NCBI GenBank assembly: GCA_038211455.1
Contig: JBBQVP010000015.1
Coordinates: forward strand, 1 to 43,229
Origin: SZAS-79 sp038211455
GTDB lineage: Bacteria > Pseudomonadota > Gammaproteobacteria > Burkholderiales > SG8-39
Length of the DNA: 43,229 bases
Direction of reading: 5' to 3'
Position 1 is the stretch's first letter. Every line of letters starts with the position of its first letter. The notes beneath the pieces are model-generated. The model had not been told where the DNA came from and searched no databases. It was given only the letters and a program-made list of their open reading frames with translations. This document shows, one piece after another, positions 14,835 to 22,544 of this stretch. Position numbers and translations under genes: made by a program.

Positions 14835-15764
14835 ATGTTCGGCTTCAACAAGAAAACCTCCGAAGAAAAGCAATCCTGGGCCGCGCGGCTCCGGAGTGGG
14901 CTTTCGCGCAGCCGCGAGGCGATCGGTGGCCTGTTCTTCCGGGGCAAGATCGACGAGGCACTGTATGAAGACCTAGAAACGGCGCTGCTTGGCGCCGACT
15001 GCGGCGTGGAGGCGACGACACGGCTGCTCCAGGCGCTGCGCGAGCGCGTGCGCGAGGAAGGCGCCACCGAGGCAACCGCGCTGAAAGCGCTATTGCGCGA
15101 TGAGCTGGTCAAGCTGATCGCGCCGCTTGAAAAGCCGCTCAACCTGTCGCGCGCGAAGCCGCTGGTTATCATGGTGGCCGGTGTCAATGGCGCCGGGAAA
15201 ACCACGTCGATTGGAAAGCTCGCCAAGTACTTCCAGGCGCAGGGCAAGAGCGTCCTGCTCGCAGCGGGGGACACCTTTCGGGCCGCTGCGCGTGAGCAGT
15301 TGTCGGTCTGGGGCGAGCGCAATGGCGTGACGGTCATCACGCAGCAGTCCGGCGACCCAGGCGCGGTCGTGTTCGATGCGGTGGCGGCAGCGACTGCCCG
15401 CGGCATCGACATCGTGCTTGCCGACACCGCCGGCCGCCTGCCGACACAGTTGCACCTGATGGAAGAGATACGCAAGGTGAAACGCGTCATCGCCAAGGCC
15501 ATGCCGGGTGCACCGCACGAAGTGATACTGGTGCTCGACGCAAACACCGGACAGAACGCGCTTGCGCAGGTAAAGGCTTTCGACCAGGCGGTCGGGCTTA
15601 CCGGACTGGTGCTAACCAAACTCGATGGCAGCGCCAAGGGCGGCGTCGTTGCGGCCATCGCCTGGGCGCGGCCCACCCCGCTTTACTTCATTGGCGTAGG
15701 CGAAGGTATCGACGACCTGCGCCCGTTCGGCGTGCGGGAATTTGCCGAGGCGCTCGTTGATTAG
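14835..15764 (+). CDS. ftsY: Signal recognition particle receptor FtsY
   Basis: The protein has 309 residues. It has a very short A region (MFGFNKKTSEEKQSW) followed by the NG domain. The N domain helices run over residues about 15-105. P-loop GVNGAGKT is at 116-123, with DTFRAAAREQL, DTAGRLPTQ and TKLDGSAKGG after it. It pairs with Ffh in the SRP complex to deliver membrane proteins to SecYEG with mutual GTP hydrolysis. The long acidic A domain of E. coli is absent, as in many Betaproteobacteria. It heads the ftsY-ftsE-ftsX-rpoH run, and its last codons overlap ftsE. Confidence 0.97.
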   Translation: MFGFNKKTSEEKQSWAARLRSGLSRSREAIGGLFFRGKIDEALYEDLETALLGADCGVEATTRLLQALRERVREEGATEATALKALLRDELVKLIAPLEKPLNLSRAKPLVIMVAGVNGAGKTTSIGKLAKYFQAQGKSVLLAAGDTFRAAAREQLSVWGERNGVTVITQQSGDPGAVVFDAVAAATARGIDIVLADTAGRLPTQLHLMEEIRKVKRVIAKAMPGAPHEVILVLDANTGQNALAQVKAFDQAVGLTGLVLTKLDGSAKGGVVAAIAWARPTPLYFIGVGEGIDDLRPFGVREFAEALVD

Positions 15765-16425
15765 GTTCGCCAATGTCTCCAAGCGCTATCCCGGCGGACA
15801 GGAGGCGCTGCGGGATGTGAGCTTCGAGATCGGCGGCGGGGAACTTGTGTTCCTCACCGGCCACTCCGGCGCGGGCAAGTCGACGCTGTTCAAGTTGATC
15901 CCCGCGATTGAGCGCGCGACGACCGGCTCGGTCATCGTCAACGGCCAGAACGTTTCCGCGCTCAAGCCTGCTGCGATCCCCTTCCTGCGGCGCAGCCTCG
16001 GGCTGATCTTTCAGGACCAGAAACTTCTATATGACCGCAGCGTGCTCGACAACGTGCTGCTCCCGCTCGCGTTCAGTGGCTACACGCCCGGCGAGGCCGT
16101 AAAGCGCGCGCGTGCGGCACTGGACAAGGTGGGGCTCCTCACGCGCGAGAAGGCCAATCCCATTCAGTTGTCGGGCGGCGAACAGCAGCGTATTGCCATC
16201 GCGCGCGCGGTTGCGAACCGCCCCGCGGTCCTGCTGGCCGACGAGCCGACGGCGAATCTCGACACCGATTCTGCTGCGGCAATCGTGGATATTTTCGTGT
16301 CGTTCCGGCAGGTCGGCGTCACCATCCTGATCGCCACGCATGACCTTTCGCTCCTTGAGCGTACCGAAGCTCGCGTACTGAAACTGGAAAAGGGAAAACT
16401 CGCCATCCCTGCAGGCGCCACATGA
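15757..16425 (+). CDS. ftsE: Cell division ATP-binding protein FtsE
   Basis: The protein has 222 residues, exactly the usual length, if started at the TTG at 15757, which reads MIRFANVSKRYPGG like typical FtsE. GAGG lies six bases before it. A TTG at 15742 would add five residues. Walker A is GHSGAGKST (residues 35-43). The signature is LSGGEQQR and Walker B is VLLADEPT. It is the ATPase of the FtsEX complex, which in proteobacteria controls periplasmic murein hydrolases through EnvC; an envC homologue lies at 35.0 kb in this window. The start is inside the last three codons of ftsY, suggesting translational coupling. Confidence 0.95.
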   Translation: MIRFANVSKRYPGGQEALRDVSFEIGGGELVFLTGHSGAGKSTLFKLIPAIERATTGSVIVNGQNVSALKPAAIPFLRRSLGLIFQDQKLLYDRSVLDNVLLPLAFSGYTPGEAVKRARAALDKVGLLTREKANPIQLSGGEQQRIAIARAVANRPAVLLADEPTANLDTDSAAAIVDIFVSFRQVGVTILIATHDLSLLERTEARVLKLEKGKLAIPAGAT

Positions 16426-17330
16426 GCCGCTGGCTCTCGCAGCACAGGCAGGCGCTGGCTTCGGCTCTGCGAAAGCTGGCTTCGCAGCGCGTCGCCAGCC
16501 TCCTCAACGTACTGGTCATCGGCATTGCGCTGTCGCTCCCCGCCGGCGGCTATGTCGTGCTTGAAAGCCTGCGCGGGATGACCCAGCGTTTCTCGCTTGA
16601 GCCGCAAATGAGCGTTTTTCTGGAGACCGACGCTAAACCCTCCGACCGCGACGCGCTGGAAAAGCGGCTGCGCGGCGCACCACAGGTCGGATCCGTCCGC
16701 TTCGTTTCGCGCGACGAGGCGCTCAAGCGATTGAGGAGTACCGAAGGCATGGCCGAAGTGATGGCTGAGCTGAACCGCAATCCCCTGCCGGACGCATTCA
16801 TCCTGACGCTCCGCGAGGTGCCGGCGGAGCAGGTCGAGGCGCTATCGGGCTCGCTGCGCAAGCAGCCGGGGGTGGCCCAGGTCCAGGCCGATTCGGCCTG
16901 GGTGCGAAGGCTGGCGGCAATCCTGGGAGTCGGCCGGCTGGGGATGGCCTTGCTCGCGGCACTTCTCGCGACAGGCCTGGTGGCGAGCACGTTCAACACC
17001 ATCCGCCTCCAGGTACTGACGCAGGGCGCGGAGATCGAGGTTGCCCGTCTGCTGGGCGCAACTGACGGCTTCATCCGCCGTCCGTTCTACTACCTGGGAG
17101 CGCTGCAGGGCTTCGCGGGCGGCGCCGTGGGGCTGGCGATCCTGGCGGGAAGCCTGAACCTGATCAACCACGGCGTCCGGGAACTCGCGCAGACTTATGG
17201 CTCCAGCTTCGAACTCGCCTTCCTGGCACCCGGCGACGCGGTGGCCGTCGTCGGTTTTGCCGGCCTCCTCGGCTTGCTGGGCTCTTATCTGTCAGTGAGT
17301 GTATACTTACGTGGTGTTGACCACGGGTAA
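16422..17330 (+). CDS. ftsX: Cell division permease-like protein FtsX
   Basis: The protein has 302 residues. Its ATG overlaps the ftsE stop as ATGA. A cytoplasmic start is followed by one membrane segment (LLNVLVIGIALSLPAGGYVVL). A periplasmic loop of about 110 residues comes next, then three membrane segments (from LGMALLAALLATGLVAS, YYLGALQGFAGGAVGLAIL and AVVGFAGLLGLLGSYL). The periplasmic loop is the part that contacts EnvC in E. coli. TEGMAEVMAELNRNPLPDAF is a family landmark. FtsX does not transport but transmits FtsE ATPase cycles to cell-wall hydrolysis at the septum. Confidence 0.96.
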   Translation: MSRWLSQHRQALASALRKLASQRVASLLNVLVIGIALSLPAGGYVVLESLRGMTQRFSLEPQMSVFLETDAKPSDRDALEKRLRGAPQVGSVRFVSRDEALKRLRSTEGMAEVMAELNRNPLPDAFILTLREVPAEQVEALSGSLRKQPGVAQVQADSAWVRRLAAILGVGRLGMALLAALLATGLVASTFNTIRLQVLTQGAEIEVARLLGATDGFIRRPFYYLGALQGFAGGAVGLAILAGSLNLINHGVRELAQTYGSSFELAFLAPGDAVAVVGFAGLLGLLGSYLSVSVYLRGVDHG

Positions 17331-17369
17331 ATGGGCCTTAGAGAATACTCGGGGGAACTCTTGGGGAAA

Positions 17370-17396
17370 TTAGCACTCAAACGGGGAGAGTGCTAG
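17370..17396. promoter_or_regulatory. CIRCE operator (HrcA site) upstream of rpoH
   Basis: TTAGCACTC (17370-17378), nine bases, then GAGTGCTAG (17388-17396). The CIRCE consensus is TTAGCACTC-N9-GAGTGCTAA, so 17 of 18 arm positions match and the spacer is exactly nine. It ends 24 bases before the rpoH ATG and lies over the candidate promoter. HrcA, the heat-sensitive repressor that binds CIRCE, is not encoded in this window. Confidence 0.93.
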
Positions 17397-17399
17397 AAT
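17370..17399 (+). promoter_or_regulatory. Candidate sigma-70 promoter of rpoH, buried in CIRCE
   Basis: TTAGCA (17370-17375) as -35 and TGCTAGAAT (TAGAAT at 17394-17399 with an upstream TG) as extended -10 are separated by 18 bases. The -10 matches TATAAT at five of six positions. Both hexamers overlap the CIRCE arms, so HrcA binding would exclude RNA polymerase. This is inferred from sequence only. Confidence 0.65.
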
Positions 17400-17420
17400 T
17401 TCGACCAAGGAGATAGCCAT

Positions 17421-18281
17421 ATGCAGACAGCAATGACCGTGCCGGCGCAGTTCCCCATACCGATGCCTGTCGGGAGTCTGGATGCGTACATCCAGACGGT
17501 GAACCGATTCCCTCTGCTCAGCCTGGAGCAGGAGCAGACGCTCGCCCGCCGATTCCGCGATACCGAGGACCTCGATGCCGCCCGCGGTCTGGTGCTCTCC
17601 CACCTGCGCCTCGTCGTGTCAGTGGCACGCGGCTACCTCGGCTACGGCCTGCCGCACGCGGACCTGATCCAGGAAGGCAATATCGGCCTGATGAAGGCGG
17701 TCAAACGCTACGACCCGGAGCGCGGCGTGCGCCTGGTTTCCTTTGCAATCCACTGGATCAAGGCCGAGATCCACGAATACATCCTGCGCAACTGGAGGAT
17801 GGTGAAGCTTGCGACCACCAAGGCGCAGCGGAAGCTGTTTTTCAACCTGCGTTCGATGCGGCGTGATTCCGGCACCTTGTCTCCCGAGGATATCAACCGC
17901 ATGGCCACCGCGCTCAACGTCAAGCCGACGGAGGTCTCCGAAATGGAGATGCGTCTCGCGGGACAGGAAATGACGTTCGAAGCGGACGAGGACGACGAAT
18001 CGTACGCCCCGGTCAACTACCTGACCGCGGACGTGAACGCCGAACCGTCGAACGTGCTGGAGTCGGCGCAGTCCGAGCGGCTGCGCACCGAAGGATTATC
18101 AAAGGCTCTCGACAGCCTGGACTCTCGCAGCCGCCGCATCGTCGAGACGCGCTGGCTGCGGGAAAAAGACGGCCTGACGCTGCATGACCTCGCCGCGGAA
18201 TTCAAAGTGTCCGCGGAACGCATACGGCAGATCGAGGCGAAGGCGCTTGAGAAAATGCGCGGGCTGATGGCGCCCGCTTGA
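17421..18281 (+). CDS. rpoH: RNA polymerase sigma-32 (heat shock sigma factor)
   Basis: The protein has 286 residues. The RpoH box QRKLFFNLR is at 136-144 and is diagnostic for sigma-32 against other sigma factors. Region 2 includes LIQEGNIGLMKAVKRYDPERG and VSFAIHWIKAEIHEYILRNW. Region 4 ends with the helix-turn-helix LTLHDLAAEFKVSAERIRQIEAKALEKMR. It directs polymerase to heat-shock promoters; a matching promoter lies before hsp20 at 41.26 kb. AAGGAGA about 8 bases before the ATG is strong. It follows ftsX, as in most proteobacteria, but the 90-base gap carries its own promoter covered by a CIRCE element. It is convergent with the SCO1 gene. Confidence 0.97.
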   Translation: MQTAMTVPAQFPIPMPVGSLDAYIQTVNRFPLLSLEQEQTLARRFRDTEDLDAARGLVLSHLRLVVSVARGYLGYGLPHADLIQEGNIGLMKAVKRYDPERGVRLVSFAIHWIKAEIHEYILRNWRMVKLATTKAQRKLFFNLRSMRRDSGTLSPEDINRMATALNVKPTEVSEMEMRLAGQEMTFEADEDDESYAPVNYLTADVNAEPSNVLESAQSERLRTEGLSKALDSLDSRSRRIVETRWLREKDGLTLHDLAAEFKVSAERIRQIEAKALEKMRGLMAPA

Positions 18282-18291
18282 GCGAGGCGCC

Positions 18292-18876
18292 CTACCCTTT
18301 CAGAAGCGTGCGGATGTCGTCCACTAGCGTGGCGATCTGGTCGTATTTCACGTAGAGACGCAGGCGGCCGGCCGGATCGAAGGCATAGCTGGCGGCCGTA
18401 TGGTCGAGTGTGTAGCTTCCGGGCGCAGAGCTTTCCCGCTTCTCGAAAAACACCTTGAAATCCTTCGCGGTCTTCGCGGTGGTGGCCGCGTCGCCATAGA
18501 GGCCGAGAAAGCGCTGATCGAATGCAGGCACGTACTGAGCGAGCACCTTGGGCGTATCGCGCGCAGGGTCAAGCGTGACGAACAACACCTGCACGCGGTC
18601 GGCGTCGGCGCCGAGCTTCTCCATGACCTGCTTGAGCTCGGCCAGGGTGGTCGGGCAGACGTCGGGGCAATGGGTATAGCCGAAAAAAATGATGACGACC
18701 TTGCCACGGAAGTCGGCCAGCGTGCGCGGCTTTCCCGTGTGGTCGGTCAGCGCGAAATCCTTGGCGTAGTCGGCGCCGGTGATATCGACGTTCCTGAACT
18801 TCGGGCCGGCTCCATCGCACGCCACCAGCGACACCGACAACGCGGCGACGCAAAGCGCCAGGAAAATGCTACGCAA
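18292..18876 (-). CDS. SCO1/SenC/PrrC family copper chaperone (lipoprotein)
   Basis: The protein has 194 residues from a TTG at 18876. This start gives MRSIFLALCVAALSVSLVAC, a compact lipoprotein signal with Cys20 in the lipobox. TTG at 18879 or 18906 are alternatives, and no ATG is available. FFGYTHCPDVCPTTLAEL carries the CxxxC copper ligands, and LDHTAASYAFDP carries the distal His. The family delivers copper to the CuA site of oxidase subunit II at the membrane. The start lies inside the last codons of ctaB, so translation is probably coupled. It is the last gene of the oxidase assembly run ctaA-ctaB-SCO1. Confidence 0.93.
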   Translation of the reverse strand: MRSIFLALCVAALSVSLVACDGAGPKFRNVDITGADYAKDFALTDHTGKPRTLADFRGKVVIIFFGYTHCPDVCPTTLAELKQVMEKLGADADRVQVLFVTLDPARDTPKVLAQYVPAFDQRFLGLYGDAATTAKTAKDFKVFFEKRESSAPGSYTLDHTAASYAFDPAGRLRLYVKYDQIATLVDDIRTLLKG

Positions 18877-19774
18877 CAAGGTAGTGGTCGACGAGCAGGG
18901 CCGCAAACAGCAGCGACAGGTAGAGGATCGAGTAACGGAAGGTCTTCTGCGCTAGCCGGTCGCTGTAATCGAGATAGATGCGCACCGCGTAGATGATGAA
19001 TATGCCGCCCAGCACGATGGCCGCCGAGAAATAGAGCCAGCCGTTCATCCGCACCACGAAAGGCAGCAGAGACGCGGCAAACATGATCAGCGTGTAGAGC
19101 AGCACGTGCAGACGCGTGAACTTCTGCCCATGCGTCACCGGAAGCATGGGCAAACCGGCCTTCGCGTATTCCTCGGTCCGGTACAAGGCCAGTGCCCAGA
19201 AGTGCGGCGGGGTCCAGGTGTAGATGATCAGGAACAGCAGCATCGCCTCAATGGTCACGTCGCCCGTCACTGCAGCCCAGCCCAGCACGGGCGGCATCGC
19301 TCCCGACGCGCCGCCGATCACGATGTTCTGCGGGGTCGCCGGCTTCAGTATCACGGTATAAATGATCGCGTAACCGACAAAAGTCGCGAGCGTAAGCCAC
19401 ATGGTGAGCGGGTTGACGAATACGTTCAGCAGCCACAATCCGAGGCCGCCGACCGCGCCGGCAAACACCAGCGTCTGCAGCGGGGTCAGGTCACCGCGTG
19501 GCAGCGGCCGCCAGCTCGTGCGCTGCATCAGCGCGTCGATTTTCTGCTCGACGAGGCAGTTCACCGCCGCTGCGGCACCAGCCACCAGCGCGATGCCGAA
19601 GGTGCCCGCGAGCAGTATCTGCGGGGGCACCATGCCGGGCGTGGACAGGAACATGCCGATCACTGCAGTGAAGACGATCAGCGAGACGACGCGCGGCTTG
19701 GTCAGCGCATAGAACGCACGGATCTTCCGGGTCAGCGAGCGCGGCGTTTCGGACAAAAGGACTTGTGTGGTCAC
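18869..19774 (-). CDS. ctaB: Protoheme IX farnesyltransferase (heme O synthase)
   Basis: The protein has 301 residues from a GTG at 19774. ALTKPRVVSLIVFTAVIGM opens the UbiA-type fold, and the prenyl-diphosphate site is NCLVEQKIDALMQRTSWRPLPRG-like (NxxxExxxD form) near residue 91. About eight or nine hydrophobic segments follow, with YTWTPPHFWALALY characteristic of the family. It makes heme O from heme B, and ctaA, the next gene upstream, then makes heme A for cytochrome aa3. A 28-base gap separates it from ctaA. No strong ribosome site is visible before the GTG. Confidence 0.95.
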   Translation of the reverse strand: MTTQVLLSETPRSLTRKIRAFYALTKPRVVSLIVFTAVIGMFLSTPGMVPPQILLAGTFGIALVAGAAAAVNCLVEQKIDALMQRTSWRPLPRGDLTPLQTLVFAGAVGGLGLWLLNVFVNPLTMWLTLATFVGYAIIYTVILKPATPQNIVIGGASGAMPPVLGWAAVTGDVTIEAMLLFLIIYTWTPPHFWALALYRTEEYAKAGLPMLPVTHGQKFTRLHVLLYTLIMFAASLLPFVVRMNGWLYFSAAIVLGGIFIIYAVRIYLDYSDRLAQKTFRYSILYLSLLFAALLVDHYLVA

Positions 19775-19802
19775 GTCGGTAACGTCGGTCAGGGTATGGG
19801 GA

Positions 19803-20855
19803 TCAGTTGCTCGAACCGGACGCCCGCGGAGGCCGCGCCACTTGGCGCGCTACCGGATCGGGCGCAAGTCCATGGAAAGAAACGTAGTTTATCACGATCA
19901 TCACGAGCAGCAGCAGTGCCGCGCCGGCGTTATGGGCGGCCGCGACCACGAGCGGGAGGCTGAATGCAACGTTCGCCAGGCCGAGGCAGATCTGCAGGCC
20001 GAGCGCGCCGAAAAGAAGCATGCCGAGGCGCCGCAGCTCGGCGTGCCGTGTCAGGCGGTATGCCGTGAGGCCGAGCACCGCGACGACCACAAGCGCAAAA
20101 ATGCGGTGGACCCAATGAATCGCCGTCAGTGCCTGCGCCGAAAGCAGGCCGCCGTCGGGGGTCATGCCGAGTTCGCGCACAACGTGGAACGCATTGCCAA
20201 AATCCATTTCCGGGAACACTGCGCCACGACACAGCGGCAGATCCGGGCAGGCGAGGGCGGCGTAGTTTGTGCTGACCCACCCGCCAAGCACAATCTGCGC
20301 GCAGACCACGACAAGCGCAACCACTGCGAGTTTTCGGTGCGCCTTGATCCCGGCGGGATCGCGCGCCGCACGGAACGGCCAGTGGCGCAGCGCAAGCCAT
20401 GCGAGCAATCCCAGCGTGGTCATCCCGCCGATCAGGTGGCCCGTGACGATCGCCGGCTTGAGCAGCATCGTGACCGTCCATTTCCCCAGCGTGGCCTGCA
20501 CACCGACCACGAGGACGATCAGCGCGGCGAGCCAGGGTGCGCGACTCAGTTCACGGCGCCTCACGAAAGCGAGGACCGCGATCGCCAGTATCAGAAGACC
20601 CAGCGCGCCCGCGAGGTAGCGGTGCCCCATCTCCTTCCAGGCCTTGGGCATCGAAACCGGGCCATGCGTGCCGCCCTGCTGCTCCACTGCGCGCGCGATC
20701 TGCCCTTCGGCATGCACCGGGGTCAGCTTCCCGTAGCAGCCCGGCCAATCCGGACAACCGAGCCCTGCATCGGAAAGGCGCACGAAGGCACCCACCACCA
20801 CGACCACGAAGGTCAGGCAGGTCGCGAGAAGCACCAGCCGTCGGTAAGCGCTCAT
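19803..20855 (-). CDS. ctaA: Heme A synthase (COX15/CtaA)
   Basis: The protein has 350 residues with eight predicted hydrophobic segments. GAFVRLSDAGLGCPDWPGCYG is the N-terminal family signature. MGHRYLAGALGLL, TGHLIGGMTTLGLL, IHWVHRIFAL and AAAHNAGAALLLL supply the four His positions expected for heme ligation. Two periplasmic cysteine pairs occur (GCPDWPGC and ACPDLPLC). It converts heme O to heme A by oxidation of a methyl group. It stands in the assembly run SURF1, SCO-like protein, ctaA, ctaB, SCO1, which supports the view that this locus makes an aa3-type oxidase. Confidence 0.95.
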   Translation of the reverse strand: MSAYRRLVLLATCLTFVVVVVGAFVRLSDAGLGCPDWPGCYGKLTPVHAEGQIARAVEQQGGTHGPVSMPKAWKEMGHRYLAGALGLLILAIAVLAFVRRRELSRAPWLAALIVLVVGVQATLGKWTVTMLLKPAIVTGHLIGGMTTLGLLAWLALRHWPFRAARDPAGIKAHRKLAVVALVVVCAQIVLGGWVSTNYAALACPDLPLCRGAVFPEMDFGNAFHVVRELGMTPDGGLLSAQALTAIHWVHRIFALVVVAVLGLTAYRLTRHAELRRLGMLLFGALGLQICLGLANVAFSLPLVVAAAHNAGAALLLLVMIVINYVSFHGLAPDPVARQVARPPRASGSSN

Positions 20856-20865
20856 CCCCGCGGCC

Positions 20866-21456
20866 TCACCCGACCTGAGAGGCCTTCATCAGCCTCTGCA
20901 AGTCCTTGAGCATCCGGGACGGATTTGGATCCCGCGGGAAACGCATCATCAGATTGCCGAGCGGATCCACGAGGTAGATGTGGTCGGCGGTCGATTGGTC
21001 GGCGGGAAACTCCCCGCCGAACCCGCCATCCTGCGGCCTCGCCAGGAGCGTGCCTTCGATTGCCTCAAGCAACGCCGCCTTCGGCGCCTGCCCGTCGGTC
21101 ACCAGCCATAGCCGTTCCACGCGTGCCGTATCCTTGCCGAGCGCTTTTCGGACTTGCCGCATGAAGTAGAGCTTGCGCTCGCAATAGGCGTCGCAGGATC
21201 CACCGTCGAACTGCACCAGCAGCCACTTGCCGCGCAGCTCGGAAAATTTAAGCGGCCGCTGGTCTAAACCCAGGAGCGTGGCGTCCGTGACCGCTCTCGG
21301 CGGGATCAGGGTTCCGTAGTTTGCGGCACCGCCAGGCGTCCAGCCGAAGAAATAGACGACATACCCTGCCAGCACGGGCAGTGCAAAAAACGCCGCCAAT
21401 GCGAGCAATTTAATGCGCCCGCGCTTGACCGGGTCAGCCGGCAGAAGATCGATCAC
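20866..21456 (-). CDS. SCO-like thioredoxin-fold membrane protein of the oxidase cluster (uncharacterised)
   Basis: The protein has 196 residues from a GTG at 21456. One membrane segment (LLALAAFFALPVLAGYVVYFFGW) is followed by a periplasmic part. This part resembles SCO/thioredoxin folds: LKFSELRGKWLLVQFDGGSCDAYC, then RVERLWLVTDG and DHIYLVDPLGNLMMRF. The metal or redox motif reads CDAYC, a CxxxC without the usual proline. A late His of the SCO type may be the one in ADHIYLVD. It overlaps the SURF1 gene by 23 bases and lies 10 bases before ctaA. An accessory role in copper or thiol handling for oxidase assembly is inferred from context and fold. I know no assigned function. Confidence 0.85.
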   Translation of the reverse strand: MIDLLPADPVKRGRIKLLALAAFFALPVLAGYVVYFFGWTPGGAANYGTLIPPRAVTDATLLGLDQRPLKFSELRGKWLLVQFDGGSCDAYCERKLYFMRQVRKALGKDTARVERLWLVTDGQAPKAALLEAIEGTLLARPQDGGFGGEFPADQSTADHIYLVDPLGNLMMRFPRDPNPSRMLKDLQRLMKASQVG

Positions 21457-22162
21457 GTTTTACACTCAGGCTGAAGAAAATAACGACCGACAGGAGTGCG
21501 ATCAGGTACCACTGGATCGCGTAGCTTTCATGCGTCGAAACCCCGAAATCCGGCGCTGGCCAGTCCCGCACCAGCCCGTCGTCAATGCCCGTGCGCTGCA
21601 GGAGGAAAACAGGCTGGAGGGCAAGGCCGGACCAGCGGGAGAAGTCCTCGTTCGTCAGCCCCTGCCAGACCCGTCCCGCGGGGAGGCCGTCTCCCGCCGC
21701 CAGTACGCGCTGCGCATGCGCCAGCCCAAGCCCCTCAAGCAAAATCTCGCCCGCTGGCGTCCTGATCTCAGGCAGATCCTCCCTGCGCGCGCCGCCTGCT
21801 ATCCAGCCCCGGTTGACCAGGACATACAGCGCGCTGCCGGACAGTTGGAGCGGCGTCACCACGTAGTAGCCGGGGCGCCCCTTGTAAACCTTGTTGTCGA
21901 GCAGCACGGTGAATTTCGGCGCGAATTCTCCCTTCGCGAGCAGGCGCTTGTTCACCAGAGATTCCGCCGGCATGCGCACACCCGAAATCGCCAATGGCGC
22001 CGCGCGTTCCGCCGCGGCGAACCGGGCCGCGAGTGCGCGTTTGTCCGCCGCACGACCCGCCTGCCAGTTTCCCAGCGCCACCGTCGCGGCACACGCCGCC
22101 AGCGCAAGCAGGAAGGCCCACCACCGCGGGCGGAAGCGCAGACCCGCGAGGCTAGGGAGCAT
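21434..22162 (-). CDS. SURF1 family cytochrome oxidase assembly protein
   Basis: The protein has 242 residues from the ATG at 22162. A GTG at 22198 would add 12 residues with no signal value. The two-membrane-helix layout is typical: FRPRWWAFLLALAACAATVALGNWQAGRA near the N-terminus and IQWYLIALLSVVIFFSLSVKR near the C-terminus. GYYVVTPLQL and LVNRGWIAGGARR are the SURF1 landmarks, and YAIQWY is the closing motif. In Paracoccus and mitochondria SURF1 helps insert heme A into subunit I (family knowledge). It is divergent from the DUF2909 gene, with 38 bases between the starts, and overlaps the following SCO-like gene. Confidence 0.92.
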   Translation of the reverse strand: MLPSLAGLRFRPRWWAFLLALAACAATVALGNWQAGRAADKRALAARFAAAERAAPLAISGVRMPAESLVNKRLLAKGEFAPKFTVLLDNKVYKGRPGYYVVTPLQLSGSALYVLVNRGWIAGGARREDLPEIRTPAGEILLEGLGLAHAQRVLAAGDGLPAGRVWQGLTNEDFSRWSGLALQPVFLLQRTGIDDGLVRDWPAPDFGVSTHESYAIQWYLIALLSVVIFFSLSVKRDRSSAG

Positions 22163-22200
22163 CGGTAGAAGCACCAGTCGCCATCGGCTACACTGCACTC

Positions 22201-22401
22201 ATGCGCATTGTTGTCATCATCATGCTGTTACTGATCATCGGCAGTCTGGGTTCCGGGCTGTACTTCGTCATGCACGACCAGGGCGATTCGAAGCGCGCGG
22301 TCAAGGCGCTTGCCATACGCGTCGGGTTGTCAGTCACGCTGTTCCTGATTTTGATGGCAAGTTTCTATTTTGGTTTCATTCCGGGCCGCGTAGGAGGCTG
22401 A
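22201..22401 (+). CDS. DUF2909-type twin-transmembrane protein
   Basis: The protein has 66 residues with two hydrophobic helices (IVVIIMLLLIIGSLGSGLYFV and LSVTLFLILMASFYFGFIP). A short loop HDQGDSKRAVKALAIRVG joins them. Size, two-helix layout and the DQGDSKR...ALAIRVGLS loop fit DUF2909, a small family found beside oxidase genes in Betaproteobacteria. Its role is unknown. It is the only plus-strand gene in the oxidase locus, set between the structural and assembly arms and divergent from SURF1. There is no clear ribosome site before the ATG. Confidence 0.85.
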   Translation: MRIVVIIMLLLIIGSLGSGLYFVMHDQGDSKRAVKALAIRVGLSVTLFLILMASFYFGFIPGRVGG

Positions 22402-22410
22402 GGGACGTCG

Positions 22411-22440
22411 AAAAAAAGATGCCGCACCAGGTGCGGCATC
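22411..22440 (-). terminator. Intrinsic terminator of the coxC transcript
   Basis: Read on the minus strand, a perfect 10-pair stem (GATGCCGCAC/GTGCGGCATC, loop of three) is followed at once by seven T. It lies about 105 bases beyond the coxC stop. On the plus strand it follows the DUF2909 gene without a T-run, so it should act mainly on the oxidase operon. Confidence 0.92.
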
Positions 22441-22544
22441 AAGTCTTGCTGCCTCCGGAATCCCCGACGCGCGTCTTGGTGCGCCCGTGGGGATCCTCCT
22501 CCTCGTTGTTCTGCGCGCCGCCCCCGTCCCGGAGCCGCCCGGCC

